A stretch of DNA of 64,000 nucleotides from Deinococcus marmoris (GCF_001949125.1 NZ_MSTI01000077.1:1-64000); one strand, 5' to 3'. Counted from the first letter of the stretch, positions 8,908-21,256 are shown. Program-made: numbers and translations. The notes: a model not told the origin generated them from the letters alone.

Positions 8908-8944
8908 GGGTGGAGGGGCGCGTTTGCCTCTCCACCCTATTTTG
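8908..8944. terminator. terminator hairpin after the importer operon
   Basis: GGGTGGAG (8917-8925 region) and CTCCACCC (8929-8937 region) form a stem followed by TATTTTG. It ends the rightward importer operon and overlaps the stop codon of the convergent metallo-hydrolase gene. Confidence 0.65.
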
Positions 8945-9677
8945 TGGGCCAGCGGGTGACGTCAGCCAGTTCGGCGGGAATTCCAGCGCGGCGGCTGATC
9001 GTGGCGGCCAGCCGAAGAATCAGGGGATGGGGGGGGGTATTTTTCTCGGCCAGTTCCACGGCGCGGCGCATGGCGGGCAGCGGGTCACGCAGCACTCGCC
9101 CATGCCCCAGCGCCAGAAAACGGGCGGGCACATCCAGAAGTTCCCGCGCGCTGCGAACCGTCCGGGCCAGATCCTCCGTGCCGATGGAGGGCAGCGGGAA
9201 CATTGCGTTCACGACGCTGGCCACCCGTAAGCTGGGGATGCCTACGAAGGTATCGCCCGCGTACAGGGTGCCGTCGCGTTCATCAAAAAAGGCCAGATGC
9301 CCCGGCGAATGTCCGGGTGTGTCCAGCACGCGCAGGCTGCCCACGCTGTCGCCACTGTGCAGCAGCCGGGCAGGCGCGGCGCGGACTCCGTGGTGGGTCA
9401 TCTGCTCTGCGTCGTTCGCGCCCACCAGGATTTCCAGGTCAGGGAACGCCTTTTTCAGTGCGGCCACGCTGCCGATGTGATCCGGGTGGGTGTGCGTCAT
9501 CACCACGCGCCGCAGCGCCTTGCCCGTGCGTTTCATCACCGCCAGGACATGCCGCTCAAGACCGGGGACTCCTGCATCGATCAGGGTAAATCCGTCTTCC
9601 TCCGGCACCAGATACGAATTGATCACTCCGAACTGGGCGTGGCGGAGGGGCGGCAGGCGCTGAACAGGCTGACTCAT
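8937..9677 (-). CDS. MBL-fold metallo-hydrolase
   Basis: A 246-aa soluble metallo-beta-lactamase-fold hydrolase. The metal-binding motif THTHPDHIGS (HxHxDH) is followed by the later ligands in LDTPGHSPGHLAFF and LYAGDTFVG, and a histidine in FLALGHGRVLRDP. These ligands suit a two-metal glyoxalase-II-like or lactonase/thioesterase-like enzyme; the substrate is unknown. The frame is open to 9971, but ATG 9677 is chosen because AAGGGGGA precedes it and homologues start near VPEEDGFTLIDAG. The start overlaps the stop of the upstream small membrane-protein gene (ATGA), so the two form an operon. Confidence 0.85.
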   Translation of the reverse strand: MSQPVQRLPPLRHAQFGVINSYLVPEEDGFTLIDAGVPGLERHVLAVMKRTGKALRRVVMTHTHPDHIGSVAALKKAFPDLEILVGANDAEQMTHHGVRAAPARLLHSGDSVGSLRVLDTPGHSPGHLAFFDERDGTLYAGDTFVGIPSLRVASVVNAMFPLPSIGTEDLARTVRSARELLDVPARFLALGHGRVLRDPLPAMRRAVELAEKNTPPHPLILRLAATISRRAGIPAELADVTRWPTK

Positions 9678-10006
9678 CTGGTTCCCCCTTGAAGGACGCT
9701 GAGCAGGGCGAGGCCAAGGAACGCGGCGGCGGGCAGTGGGCCAGCGGTGGTCAGGGCAGCGGCGCAGGCCAGCGCAAAGACGGCCAGTTTCGCCAGCGGC
9801 CAGGCCGGTCCCCGGAAAGGATGGGAGGCCCGTGGAGACAGGAACGTTCCCCAGAATACTGCCAAAGCCAGCGGCGCGGCGAACAGTCCGGGCCATCCGG
9901 CGACTTGATTGCCCCATGCGGCCACAGCGGCCAGCGCAGCAATCTCCAGACTGAAGGTCAGCACCTCCCACGGGCTGACCCGTAAACGAACGATGTCCGT
10001 AGTCAT
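9674..10006 (-). CDS. small membrane protein, DUF2568/YrdB-like
   Basis: A 110-aa protein with about four hydrophobic helices and the pattern EVLTFSLEIAALAAVAAWGN followed by AVFWGTFLSPRA, which fits the YrdB-like DUF2568 family of unknown function. On the minus strand the promoter is unusually clear: TTGACA (plus-strand 10037-10042), 17 bases, then TACAGT (10014-10019), with the ATG at 10006 seven bases further on, so the mRNA is probably leaderless. The -10 box lies inside one arm of the TetR-type inverted repeat. It is followed by the overlapping metallo-hydrolase gene. Confidence 0.75.
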   Translation of the reverse strand: MTTDIVRLRVSPWEVLTFSLEIAALAAVAAWGNQVAGWPGLFAAPLALAVFWGTFLSPRASHPFRGPAWPLAKLAVFALACAAALTTAGPLPAAAFLGLALLSVLQGGTR

Positions 10007-10009
10007 AGT

Positions 10010-10056
10010 GAACACTGTACGTCTACAGATTATCACTGTCAAGACGTACAGTGTTC
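10010..10056. promoter_or_regulatory. divergent promoter with perfect 15-bp inverted repeat (TetR operator candidate)
   Basis: The arm GAACACTGTACGTCT (10010-10024) is exactly mirrored by AGACGTACAGTGTTC (10042-10056), with 17 bases between. Each arm contains a TACAGT -10 box in the outward direction. The leftward promoter also has TTGACA at 17-base spacing. A repressor bound to the arms would cover both -10 boxes, so the adjacent TetR protein probably represses both itself and the membrane-protein/hydrolase operon. Confidence 0.8.
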
Positions 10057-10059
10057 TTG

Positions 10060-10647
10060 ATGCCCTATCCCGCCAAGCTGAACCCCGAACAGATTCTGGA
10101 TGCCGCCCAGGACTTGCTGGAAACTTCCGGCCCCGAGGGACTGAGTATGCGGACATTGGCTGACGTGCTGGGCGTGCGCCCCAGCAGCCTGTACCGCCAC
10201 CATGCCAGCCGCGAGGCGTTGCTGCTGGCGCTGGGCGAGCGGGCGGCGCTGGCCTTGCGAGAGGCGTTGATTGGGGGCGCGAATGGAGAAGACGCCAGAG
10301 CTGAGGCCGAAGCCGCCTCGCACGCCTATCTGGACTACGCCCGGCAGCACCCGCATCTGTATGCGCTGCTGCTGCTCAAGCTCGATCAGTTGCCGCAGGG
10401 ACAGCGCATGGGTACGGCGGGCAAGCAGCTCTGGAACACGTTGCTGGATGTGGTGGGCCGCCTGAGTGGCAACCCCGACGACACCGCGCACGCCGTCGCC
10501 CTGTGGACTTTTCTGCACGGCTTTACGGAACTGGAACGCAGCGGCATGTTCGGCGCGAGTGGCCCCAGAGGCGGGCTGGAGGTTGGATTAGCGGCCCTGC
10601 TGGGCGCAATGGAAGCGGCGCACCCCACCCGTAACCCGGCTTCCTGA
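10060..10647 (+). CDS. TetR family transcriptional regulator
   Basis: A 195-aa repressor with an N-terminal TetR helix-turn-helix at residues about 8-55, seen as ILDAAQDLLETSGPEGLSMR and LADVLGVRPSSLYRHHASRE. The C-terminal ligand-binding region contains ALWTFLHGFTELERSGMFG, a WHG-type tail of this family. I take ATG 10060; GTG 10051 and TTG 10057 are possible but lie inside the operator arm. It is divergent from the membrane-protein/hydrolase pair and shares the perfect inverted repeat with it, so those genes are the likely regulon. Confidence 0.88.
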   Translation: MPYPAKLNPEQILDAAQDLLETSGPEGLSMRTLADVLGVRPSSLYRHHASREALLLALGERAALALREALIGGANGEDARAEAEAASHAYLDYARQHPHLYALLLLKLDQLPQGQRMGTAGKQLWNTLLDVVGRLSGNPDDTAHAVALWTFLHGFTELERSGMFGASGPRGGLEVGLAALLGAMEAAHPTRNPAS

Positions 10648-10679
10648 ACCTCCTGCCCGGCCCCGCGTAAACTACGGGC

Positions 10680-11898
<1,219 letters not shown>

Positions 11899-11906
<8 letters not shown>

Positions 11907-12417
11907 GTTCTGGCCGTTGGGCCTTGCCCCACTGCTGCTGGCAGGGTGTGTCGGGTTCCCGGAGCGCACGCCAGACCTCTTTCTGATTCCGCAGGGGTAC
12001 AGCGGCTGGGTGCTGGTGGAATACGAGGTCAAGGGTGCGCCCTCACTGAAGCTGCTGGACGGTTACCGGGTTTTTCCGGTGTCCAGCAACAGTCTTCTTA
12101 AGACCTCCTCTGGTCAACCGCAGGGCTGGGCGCAAGACGTCTATAAATTCGTGGACGCCAGGGGCAAATTCACGGACTTGCCGCAGACTGGCTGGGGCAA
12201 GGGCGGTCTGGTCTGGGGTGCGTCGGTCAACGGCGGCAAGGTGAGCGTGTCGTCCGCACGGGAAGGCCAGGAGGCCATCACCTGTAAGTTTCGGACCTCG
12301 CCCAGCCTGAAATTCTTCGTGGGCACCGAGGCCCAATTCAGGGGGTTGCCCGAGACAGGGAGCATTCCTCTGATTCCAGCGGACCGGCTGGCGCAGTCCT
12401 CTCCTCGTTGCCCCTGA
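11899..12417 (+). CDS. putative lipoprotein
   Basis: A 172-aa exported protein starting with the short signal [16 protein letters not shown], whose LLAGC is a lipobox, so Cys at about residue 17 is probably lipid-modified. The mature part has [16 protein letters not shown], a pattern I remember from small proteins annotated DUF6843; the function is unknown. GTG 11899 follows AGGAAG and overlaps the ispG stop by eight bases, suggesting coupling to ispG. The frame is open to an ATG at 11866, but that would bury the signal sequence. Confidence 0.65.
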
Positions 12418-12842
12418 ACAATCCAGTGCCGGAATGGACTACCTTCCCCGTTCCCCTAGAAGAGGCAATATGGCCGCGTGTGTTGGAAGCAATCGTCGCT
12501 TTCCTGAACCGGTGTGGTATTGAGCGCATAGAGGTCATGCATGGGTGGACCGAATCTGCATTGGAAGATCACCCGGACTTCCCTGCGTTGCAGTGGCAGC
12601 CTCAGATGATAGCCATATCCGACTTGCTATCCCTGATTGCGGAGCGGCAGCAGTTTGGAATGCAGTTGGGCCGAGATGACCTTTTTCTTGAGGGTGAAGC
12701 CCCGATACCGTGGCAAGTCCTGCTATGTCATGAGGGAGACGTGCATATCAGGGCAAGTGATGACGGCCTGATTGCTGGCTTTCAGGCCCTGCTGGCACCT
12801 TTGGGAGTGTCCCTCGTTCGCAATCCTAAACAACTGCTCTAG
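12408..12842 (+). CDS. hypothetical protein, 144 aa
   Basis: I do not recognise this family. The protein is acidic and soluble, with segments EAIVAFLNRCGIERIEVMHG and PWQVLLCHEGDVHIRASDDG that suggest a small alpha/beta fold. TTG 12408 gives an overlap with the upstream lipoprotein gene; a GTG codon within the first ten codons is an alternative. Its tight placement behind the ispG and lipoprotein genes suggests an operon, but nothing links its function to them. Confidence 0.6.
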   Translation: MPLNNPVPEWTTFPVPLEEAIWPRVLEAIVAFLNRCGIERIEVMHGWTESALEDHPDFPALQWQPQMIAISDLLSLIAERQQFGMQLGRDDLFLEGEAPIPWQVLLCHEGDVHIRASDDGLIAGFQALLAPLGVSLVRNPKQLL

Positions 12843-12867
12843 GCCCTGAAATGGCTAAACTTGAAGC

Positions 12868-13269
12868 ATGGACATCTGGGGAACTGGCCCAATGGAAAAC
12901 GAGGCAGGGGCGGCCTTTGCCGATGAAGTCGTGCAGGACGGCGCGTTCGCCCTGGCTGAGGCTTTCGACGTGGCGCTGGACCCCGACACCGACTTTCTGG
13001 CCGCCGAAGAAGGCCACCGCACCCTGGCCGCCGCCGAGATTCTGGCTGCCGTGCTGGACGGCGAAACGCAGAACATTACCAACGCCGGATTGCGCGTCTG
13101 GATTCAGGAGGCGGACCCGGCAGACCTGGCCCACTTGCAGGAGCTGGCGCAGGAAGCTGTGGCCCGCGTTCTCGGCCCGGATAGCGAATTGCCGGACCAG
13201 TGGGCCGACAATGCCGATGCGGACGAGTGGATGAGCGGCGTTCAAACCTTGCGGGCGCGTCTGGAATGA
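12868..13269 (+). CDS. DUF4259 domain protein
   Basis: A 133-aa protein beginning MDIWGTGPMENEAGAAFADE, the hallmark start of DUF4259 proteins (W-G-x-G-P-x-E/D-N). It continues as an all-helical domain with AEEGHRTLAAAEILAAVLDG. The function is unknown; relatives are widespread single-domain proteins. TAAACT (12856-12861) lies six bases before the ATG, indicating a leaderless transcript separate from the preceding genes. It is convergent with the mutase gene across a shared hairpin. Confidence 0.8.
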   Translation: MDIWGTGPMENEAGAAFADEVVQDGAFALAEAFDVALDPDTDFLAAEEGHRTLAAAEILAAVLDGETQNITNAGLRVWIQEADPADLAHLQELAQEAVARVLGPDSELPDQWADNADADEWMSGVQTLRARLE

Positions 13270-13271
13270 CC

Positions 13272-13307
13272 TAAAAAATGGACCGCAAGATTTCCCCAGC
13301 GGTCCAT
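13272..13307 (-). terminator. terminator hairpin between convergent genes
   Basis: ATGGACCGC (13278-13286) and GCGGTCCAT (13299-13307) are perfect complements. On the minus strand the stem is followed by TTTTTT, so it is a good terminator for the leftward mutase gene, and it may also stop the rightward DUF4259 transcript. Confidence 0.85.
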
Positions 13308-13321
13308 CTTCAGATCAGCCG

Positions 13322-14968
<1,647 letters not shown>

Positions 14969-15096
14969 ACGGTCCTCCGGCAGTTGGTGCAACTGGGGAA
15001 ACTAACGCTCGTTAGGTTGGTCTTCAGGGTAGCAGAAGCGCGTGTAAGCCATGCGGCCCATGCCTTCGGCGTCGCTTGTGATTTACGCTGGAGTCA

Positions 15097-16029
15097 GTGA
15101 TTTCTGAACACCTGCCAACCCCCGCCGAACTGGCCCGCTTCTCTCTGGCTGTCCAACACCCGCTGACGCTGAACTGGTGTCCTGAACCTGAACGGCTGGC
15201 GAATCTGGCCGGGGAACACGCCTTTGACCTCCAACTCGCCACCGATCTGGAACTGGCGGGGAAGCGGGCCGAATTTATCAACGTCGGCCCGCCCGCAGAG
15301 GCGTATCTGAACCGCTGGGTCACGGTTTCGCCCGGTCTGGATGCCATGCTCAGCATCCGGTTTAAGGGAATGGATGTGGGCAAACCGTTCGTGGATGTCA
15401 GCGTGACCTCTCGGCCTGTCCTGGCCCAGGATTTCCCCGCGCTGATTGAATCCGCTCTGCGCGAATACGGCGACTTCCCCCCGCCCCGCCTCCGCATCTG
15501 GAGTGCTGCCGAGGGTTTCTCTGGTTTGCGCCCCGATCAGCGTGTGCTGGCCGCGCCGCTGGCTGAGCTGGCTGGGGGAGAGGTTGCGCCCGAATTGAGC
15601 CTCAAGCCGACTGCTGATCTCTCTAATTATGCCGATGCTCAGGCCGCCTACGCCGCCGTGGATGCGGCCCATCCGAAGCATCCCGGTCAGGCTGGCCTGC
15701 TTTCGGAGGAAGATTTGCAGGACACCATTGACGCCGGGACCATGTTTGACGTGATCTGGCGCGGCGGGTGGAGCGGGTACGCGGGAACTTTGCCCGAAAC
15801 TCAACTCGGTTTGTCCGCGCAGGTGGTTCAGGAAATGCTACTCGCCCCGCACGCACGCGGCCACGGCCTTGGCTCCTCCCTCTCCATTCTGCTGGCCCGT
15901 CACCTGCCCGCAGACGGACGGGTGCTGAGCGGCACCATTCACGGGGAGAACCGGGGCGCACAGACGGCGGCGCGGCGGGCCGGGCGGCACGACATCGGCG
16001 GCTGGTGGTGGGTGCCGACGGTAAACTGA
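15097..16029 (+). CDS. GNAT-fold N-acetyltransferase-like protein
   Basis: A 310-aa soluble protein. The C-terminal third holds a GNAT acetyl-CoA binding motif, VVQEMLLAPHARGHGLGSSL (Q/RxxGxG/A form), followed by IHGENRGAQTAARRAGRHDI, a typical GNAT motif B. The N-terminal 150 residues are not recognised and may be a second degenerate GNAT domain. The start is GTG 15097 without a Shine-Dalgarno; a weak -10-like TTACGCT lies about ten bases before, consistent with leaderless expression. It is divergent from the mutase gene. The acceptor substrate is unknown. Confidence 0.7.
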   Translation: MISEHLPTPAELARFSLAVQHPLTLNWCPEPERLANLAGEHAFDLQLATDLELAGKRAEFINVGPPAEAYLNRWVTVSPGLDAMLSIRFKGMDVGKPFVDVSVTSRPVLAQDFPALIESALREYGDFPPPRLRIWSAAEGFSGLRPDQRVLAAPLAELAGGEVAPELSLKPTADLSNYADAQAAYAAVDAAHPKHPGQAGLLSEEDLQDTIDAGTMFDVIWRGGWSGYAGTLPETQLGLSAQVVQEMLLAPHARGHGLGSSLSILLARHLPADGRVLSGTIHGENRGAQTAARRAGRHDIGGWWWVPTVN

Positions 16030-16071
16030 AGATGAGACCTCGCGGGCCAGTTTTGACGCACAATGCAGGTC

Positions 16072-16983
16072 ATGAGAACAATCAAACTCGGAAGCAGTGA
16101 GCTGGATGTGCCCGTCGTCGCCGTGGGCATGATGCGAATCAACACCATGAGCAAGCCAGAAGTGCAGACGCTGATCGGCACGGCGATGGACGCGGGCGCG
16201 AATTTCTTTGACCATGCCGACATTTACGGCAAGGGAACCTGCGAGGAAATCTTCGCCGACGCCGTGGGCAGCAGCGTGCGCGAGACGATGATTCTGCAAT
16301 CCAAGTGCGGCATCCGCCCCGGCATGTTTGACTTCTCCAAAGAACATATCCTGGCCTCGGTGGACGGCATCCTGAAACGCCTGAACACCGATTATCTGGA
16401 CATTCTGTTGCTGCACCGCCCCGACGCCCTCGTGGAGCCGGAGGAAGTGGCCGCCGCCTTTGACCAGTTGGAGCAGGAGGGCAAGGTGCGGCACTTCGGC
16501 GTGTCCAACCAGCACCCGCGCCAGATTGAATTGCTCAAGAAATACGTGCGGCAGCCTTTAGTTGCCAACCAACTGCAATTGAGCATCACCAACGCCACGA
16601 TGATCACGCAGGGCTTCAACGTCAACATGGAAAACGACGAGGCCGTCAACCGCGACGGCGGCATCCTGGATTACTGCCGCCTGCACGACATCACCATCCA
16701 GCCGTGGTCTCCCTTCCAGTTCGGATTCTTTGAAGGTGTCTTTCTGGACAACCCCAAATTCCCCGAACTCAATGCCAAAATTGATGAAATTGCTGCCAAG
16801 TACGGCGTGAGCAACACCACCATTGCCATTGCCTGGATTCTGCGCCACCCGGCCAAGATGCAGCCCGTGACGGGGACCACCACCCCGCAGCGACTGGCCG
16901 ATTGCCTGAAAGCGGCGGATGTTCACCTGACCCGCGAGGAGTGGTACGCGATCCTGCTGGCGGCGGGGAATACGCTGCCCTGA
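16072..16983 (+). CDS. aldo/keto reductase (YdhF-like)
   Basis: A 303-aa NADPH-dependent oxidoreductase of the aldo-keto reductase superfamily. The barrel carries the catalytic Asp/Tyr region GANFFDHADIYGKGTCEEIF, the Lys in MILQSKCGIRPG, and the His in YLDILLLHRPDALVEPEEVA. The cofactor end is recognisable as HPAKMQPVTGTTTPQRLADC. The nearest type is the YdhF/YcsN group of unknown physiological substrate. ATG 16072 gives the usual RTIKLGSSELDVPVVAVGMM start; an in-frame ATG lies nine bases earlier. A shared hairpin separates it from convergent crtI. Confidence 0.9.
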   Translation: MRTIKLGSSELDVPVVAVGMMRINTMSKPEVQTLIGTAMDAGANFFDHADIYGKGTCEEIFADAVGSSVRETMILQSKCGIRPGMFDFSKEHILASVDGILKRLNTDYLDILLLHRPDALVEPEEVAAAFDQLEQEGKVRHFGVSNQHPRQIELLKKYVRQPLVANQLQLSITNATMITQGFNVNMENDEAVNRDGGILDYCRLHDITIQPWSPFQFGFFEGVFLDNPKFPELNAKIDEIAAKYGVSNTTIAIAWILRHPAKMQPVTGTTTPQRLADCLKAADVHLTREEWYAILLAAGNTLP

Positions 16984-16996
16984 ACGGAGTGACTTG

Positions 16997-17034
16997 AAAA
17001 ACGCCGCCGAGATTCAGCTTCTCGGCGGCGTTCT
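16997..17034. terminator. bidirectional terminator between aldo/keto reductase and crtI
   Basis: AACGCCGCCGAGA and TCTCGGCGGCGTT form a perfect 13-bp stem with a short loop. AAAAA precedes it (U-run for the leftward crtI transcript) and CTTGT follows it. It separates two convergent genes. Confidence 0.85.
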
Positions 17035-17047
17035 TGTATGGATTGGC

Positions 17048-18766
<1,719 letters not shown>

Positions 18767-18830
18767 GCTGCGTCCACTACAGCACGTTCAGGGGCGCGGG
18801 TCTGTAGCAAGGGGTCAAAGGCAAGATGAA

Positions 18831-18861
18831 GCGGAGGCCGTTTGCTTTGGCCTCCGCTTCC
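18831..18861 (-). terminator. hairpin downstream of BsuPI-domain gene
   Basis: AAGCGGAGGCC and GGCCTCCGCTT pair perfectly around a nine-base loop. It lies just after the stop of the leftward BsuPI-domain gene. The following U-run is poor, so termination is likely but not certain. Confidence 0.6.
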
Positions 18862-18875
18862 TGTCTGAGTCTGGA

Positions 18876-19454
18876 TCAGCGCACGGTGATGGTCAGGTCT
18901 GCCGGGCGGATCAGCACGCCGTCGCCGTTGAACACCGAACGGATGGTGTAGGTTCCGGCGGGCACGTTCTGGTTCTGATCGTCCTTGCCTTCCCAGCGGA
19001 TTTTCTGCAACTCGCCCGTTGCGCCGGGGGCCACGTCGGTCCCCACGATTTGCAGCGTGCAGATGGCGTCTTGCGGCGTGGTGCGGACCACCTGACCTGC
19101 TGCGTTCACCACCTCGAAACGCACGTCACATGCGCCGTGTTGCAGGTTGATGGTCTTGTCACCCGTGTTGGTCAAAAGAACATTCCACATGCTGTCCTGT
19201 CCTGCCTGCACGCTCTGCGGTCCCTCTAACGTGGCGGTGTAGGGCTGTGCCAGTGGCGGGTTGACGGCGGGCAGGGTGGTTACGGTGGGCGGCGTCACGG
19301 GAGTTCCCTGGGTGGGCGCAGGCGTCGTGCTGGGGCGGGACGCGCCGCTCTGGGGCAGGGCGGGAATATCGGTCACGCTGACCTGCGCGTGGGCCTGCAT
19401 ATTCATCAGGGTGCCGCCCAGTAGGGCCAGGGTCAAAAGAAGGTTTCTGCTCAT
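18876..19454 (-). CDS. exported BsuPI-domain protein
   Basis: A 192-aa secreted protein. Residues 1-23 are a signal peptide (LLLTLALLGGTLMNMQAHAQ). A Pro/Thr/Ser-rich linker spans about 35-70. The C-terminal immunoglobulin-like domain has TATLEGPQSVQAGQDSMWNV, LTNTGDKTINLQHGACDVRF and VPAGTYTIRSVFNG, matching the intracellular proteinase inhibitor (BsuPI) family, which in many bacteria is exported and of unknown role. Two Cys in the domain could form a disulfide. It may inhibit proteases or simply be a structural envelope protein. Confidence 0.75.
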   Translation of the reverse strand: MSRNLLLTLALLGGTLMNMQAHAQVSVTDIPALPQSGASRPSTTPAPTQGTPVTPPTVTTLPAVNPPLAQPYTATLEGPQSVQAGQDSMWNVLLTNTGDKTINLQHGACDVRFEVVNAAGQVVRTTPQDAICTLQIVGTDVAPGATGELQKIRWEGKDDQNQNVPAGTYTIRSVFNGDGVLIRPADLTITVR

Positions 19455-19546
19455 GCCCCCAGCCTGACGCGCCGGGCCTGACCGGGGGTGAGACCCGGTA
19501 AAGAAAGGGCCATGCGTTCATCAGGCAACCTTCAGCCCAGGTTCCA

Positions 19547-21040
19547 TCAGCGCAGCAGCTTCAGCACACCCGCGTACATGGCGACGAACTGTTGCTCGTT
19601 CAGTGGTTCTGGGCGGTTCCAGGTGGCGCTGATACACAGCGTCTTGCCCGCCTTCGTGGTGACCTGGGTAGTCAGGTTCAGGACACCGATCTCGGAGCCG
19701 CCTTTGAAGCTCACGGTCTTGAACTCGTTACGGTCAGCTACGCCGGGATTGATCTGCGTTTCGGGCAGCGCGGCCACATCGGCCATCAGGCGGCACAGAC
19801 GTTGGTTGCTGGCGAACCATTCCACGTCCTGCGCGGTGGTTTTGCCCTGCGCGAAGAGGCCCGCATTGGGCAGCGGCGCGGTGTCGGCTTTTTGAAGCAC
19901 CTCGCGCCGCGCGGCCCGGTTCAGCCCCGCCGAACGGTAGGCGCGCAGCAGTTCAAGATTGGCCGGATTCTTGAGGGCGAAGAACTCGCGGGTGCTGGGC
20001 ATGGCGGTCTGCCCCAGCCGCGCCTCTACCCCTTCGCGCCCTACGGCCTTCAGCAGCAGGTCCGTGGCCGTGTTGTCGCTCTGGGAAATCATGCGGGCAG
20101 CCAGATCGCGCAGGGTGTATTTGCTTCCGGCAGGCGCATCTTGCAGGGTGCCGCTGGGCAGGCTCTTGTCGGCGTCGGTCAGCGTGACCTCATCGGTCCA
20201 TTTTTTCTCGCCGCGCGTAATCTGCGCCTGCAACTCGCCCAGAATCGCCAGCTTGAAGGCCGAGCCAATCGCCAGCAATGTGCGGCTGTTCAGGTCGGCC
20301 AGCGGCTGCGGCTTGCCCGCCTCCTGCACCAGCAAGGTGACGCTACCGGGCAGGGCGGCGAAGGCGGCGCGGGCCTCGTCCAGAGTCTTGTAGGTGATGA
20401 CGGGTTGCAGTTGCAGGGCGGTGATCAGGTCCTGGGCGTCCACGGTGAGGGCCGTCACGTCCAGTTGGCCTTTCTCGAAGGTCAGTCGCCAGCCGTTGCC
20501 CAGTGGTTCGATGCTCTGGAAAGCACCGTTCTCGGCATGGAGACTGGCGAACTGCGCGGTCAGTTCCCCGGCGCTGACCTGGGCCAGAAACTCCGGGCTG
20601 AACAGCGCCGTATCGACGGGATCAGACTTGAACAGTTCCTCGATCAGCGCCGCTGCCTTCGCCTGTGCAGCCTGCGTGGCTGCCGGGTCAGCCGCCGCCG
20701 AGGCCGGGCCGGGCACTGCGCCGAAAGTGGTCAGCCGCCCCTGGTCGTCCAGCGCCGCCGCCGAGATAACCAGTGTGCCGCGCTCATAGACGGCCAGCGG
20801 GCGATCCTGCAAGATGTCCAGCCGGACGAACTTGCCGTACGTCCCCGTGATTCCCTTGAACTGCGCGGCAATGGTCTCAAACGACACCTGTACCAGAAAG
20901 TCCGGTGCAAACCACTCTGCCTTGATCTCCGGCGCAGACAGCAGCCGCGTAATGGCCTCGGTTTGCGTGATGGCCTGCGCCTGAGCCGAAGCTGAGGCAA
21001 TCAGGGCAATGGTGGTCAGGGACAGCATGGCTTTGTTCAT
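19547..21040 (-). CDS. exported serine hydrolase, class A beta-lactamase/PBP fold, with duplicated N-terminal domain
   Basis: A 497-aa exported protein. Residues 1-22 are a signal peptide. Two homologous domains follow (about 25-105 and 120-205), sharing the pattern L-F-x-P-x-F-L-x-Q-V-S-x-x-x-x-x-A-Q-F. The C-terminal domain (about 215-497) has the serine-penicilloyl motifs SAFK (SxxK) in LLAIGSAFKLAILGEL, SDN in MISQSDNTATDLLL, and KGG in place of KTG in VSFKGGSEIGV. The layout resembles ORF12-type serine hydrolases, which have an extra N-terminal domain and are not classical lactamases. The start could be ATG 21040 (GGAGG only one base away) or ATG 21028 with better spacing. The substrate is unknown. 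Confidence 0.8.
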   Translation of the reverse strand: MNKAMLSLTTIALIASASAQAQAITQTEAITRLLSAPEIKAEWFAPDFLVQVSFETIAAQFKGITGTYGKFVRLDILQDRPLAVYERGTLVISAAALDDQGRLTTFGAVPGPASAAADPAATQAAQAKAAALIEELFKSDPVDTALFSPEFLAQVSAGELTAQFASLHAENGAFQSIEPLGNGWRLTFEKGQLDVTALTVDAQDLITALQLQPVITYKTLDEARAAFAALPGSVTLLVQEAGKPQPLADLNSRTLLAIGSAFKLAILGELQAQITRGEKKWTDEVTLTDADKSLPSGTLQDAPAGSKYTLRDLAARMISQSDNTATDLLLKAVGREGVEARLGQTAMPSTREFFALKNPANLELLRAYRSAGLNRAARREVLQKADTAPLPNAGLFAQGKTTAQDVEWFASNQRLCRLMADVAALPETQINPGVADRNEFKTVSFKGGSEIGVLNLTTQVTTKAGKTLCISATWNRPEPLNEQQFVAMYAGVLKLLR

Positions 21041-21134
21041 GCCTCCGAATATGGGATGGGCAGCAGAAAAGTTGCCCCGCATACACTTCACGCGGTCTTA
21101 ACCGCCCGCCTTCCCTCCACGCGGCTTGATGCTT

Positions 21135-21240
21135 TAGACTGAAGTTATGATCCGCTCTGCGCTTACTCCCAGGGGACCCCGCGACTAGCCCACGCTAGAG
21201 CGCCCGTCCCCGGCTGTGTCGCGCCGGGGCTTTTTTTGGT
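21135..21240 (+). promoter_or_regulatory. leuS leader: leaderless leader peptide plus antiterminator/terminator (attenuator)
   Basis: A -10 box TAGACT (21135-21140) lies six bases before an ATG (21147) that opens a 13-codon frame, MIRSALTPRGPRD, stopping at TAG 21186-21188. The only Leu codon is CTT at 21162-21164. GGGGAC (21172-21177) can pair with GTCCCC (21206-21211), enclosing a perfect CTAGC-CCAC-GCTAG hairpin (21185-21198). The same CCCC belongs to the terminator stem CCCCGGC (21208-21214) with GCCGGGG (21223-21229), followed by seven T. The two folds exclude each other, as in amino-acid attenuators. Translation to the stop codon would break the first fold and favour termination. That it senses leucyl-tRNA charging is inference. 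Confidence 0.7.
21147..21188 (+). CDS. putative leader peptide of leuS
   Basis: Thirteen codons, MIRSALTPRGPRD, directly after a -10 box at leaderless spacing. It overlaps the left arm of the antiterminator and ends inside the central hairpin. It has one Leu (CTT) and one AGG Arg codon, both uncommon in this GC-rich genome. Its likely role is to time ribosome movement rather than to make a product. Confidence 0.55.
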   Translation: MIRSALTPRGPRD

Positions 21241-21256
21241 CCTTGCCTTCCGTTAA

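Noticed and set aside
21041..21240. T-box riboswitch upstream of leuS
   Set aside because: AGGGGACCCCGCG resembles the T-box core AGGGTGGNACCGCG but lacks the UGG needed to pair with tRNA NCCA, and the likely transcript start at 21147 leaves no room for a specifier stem. The leader-peptide attenuator explains the pairings better.
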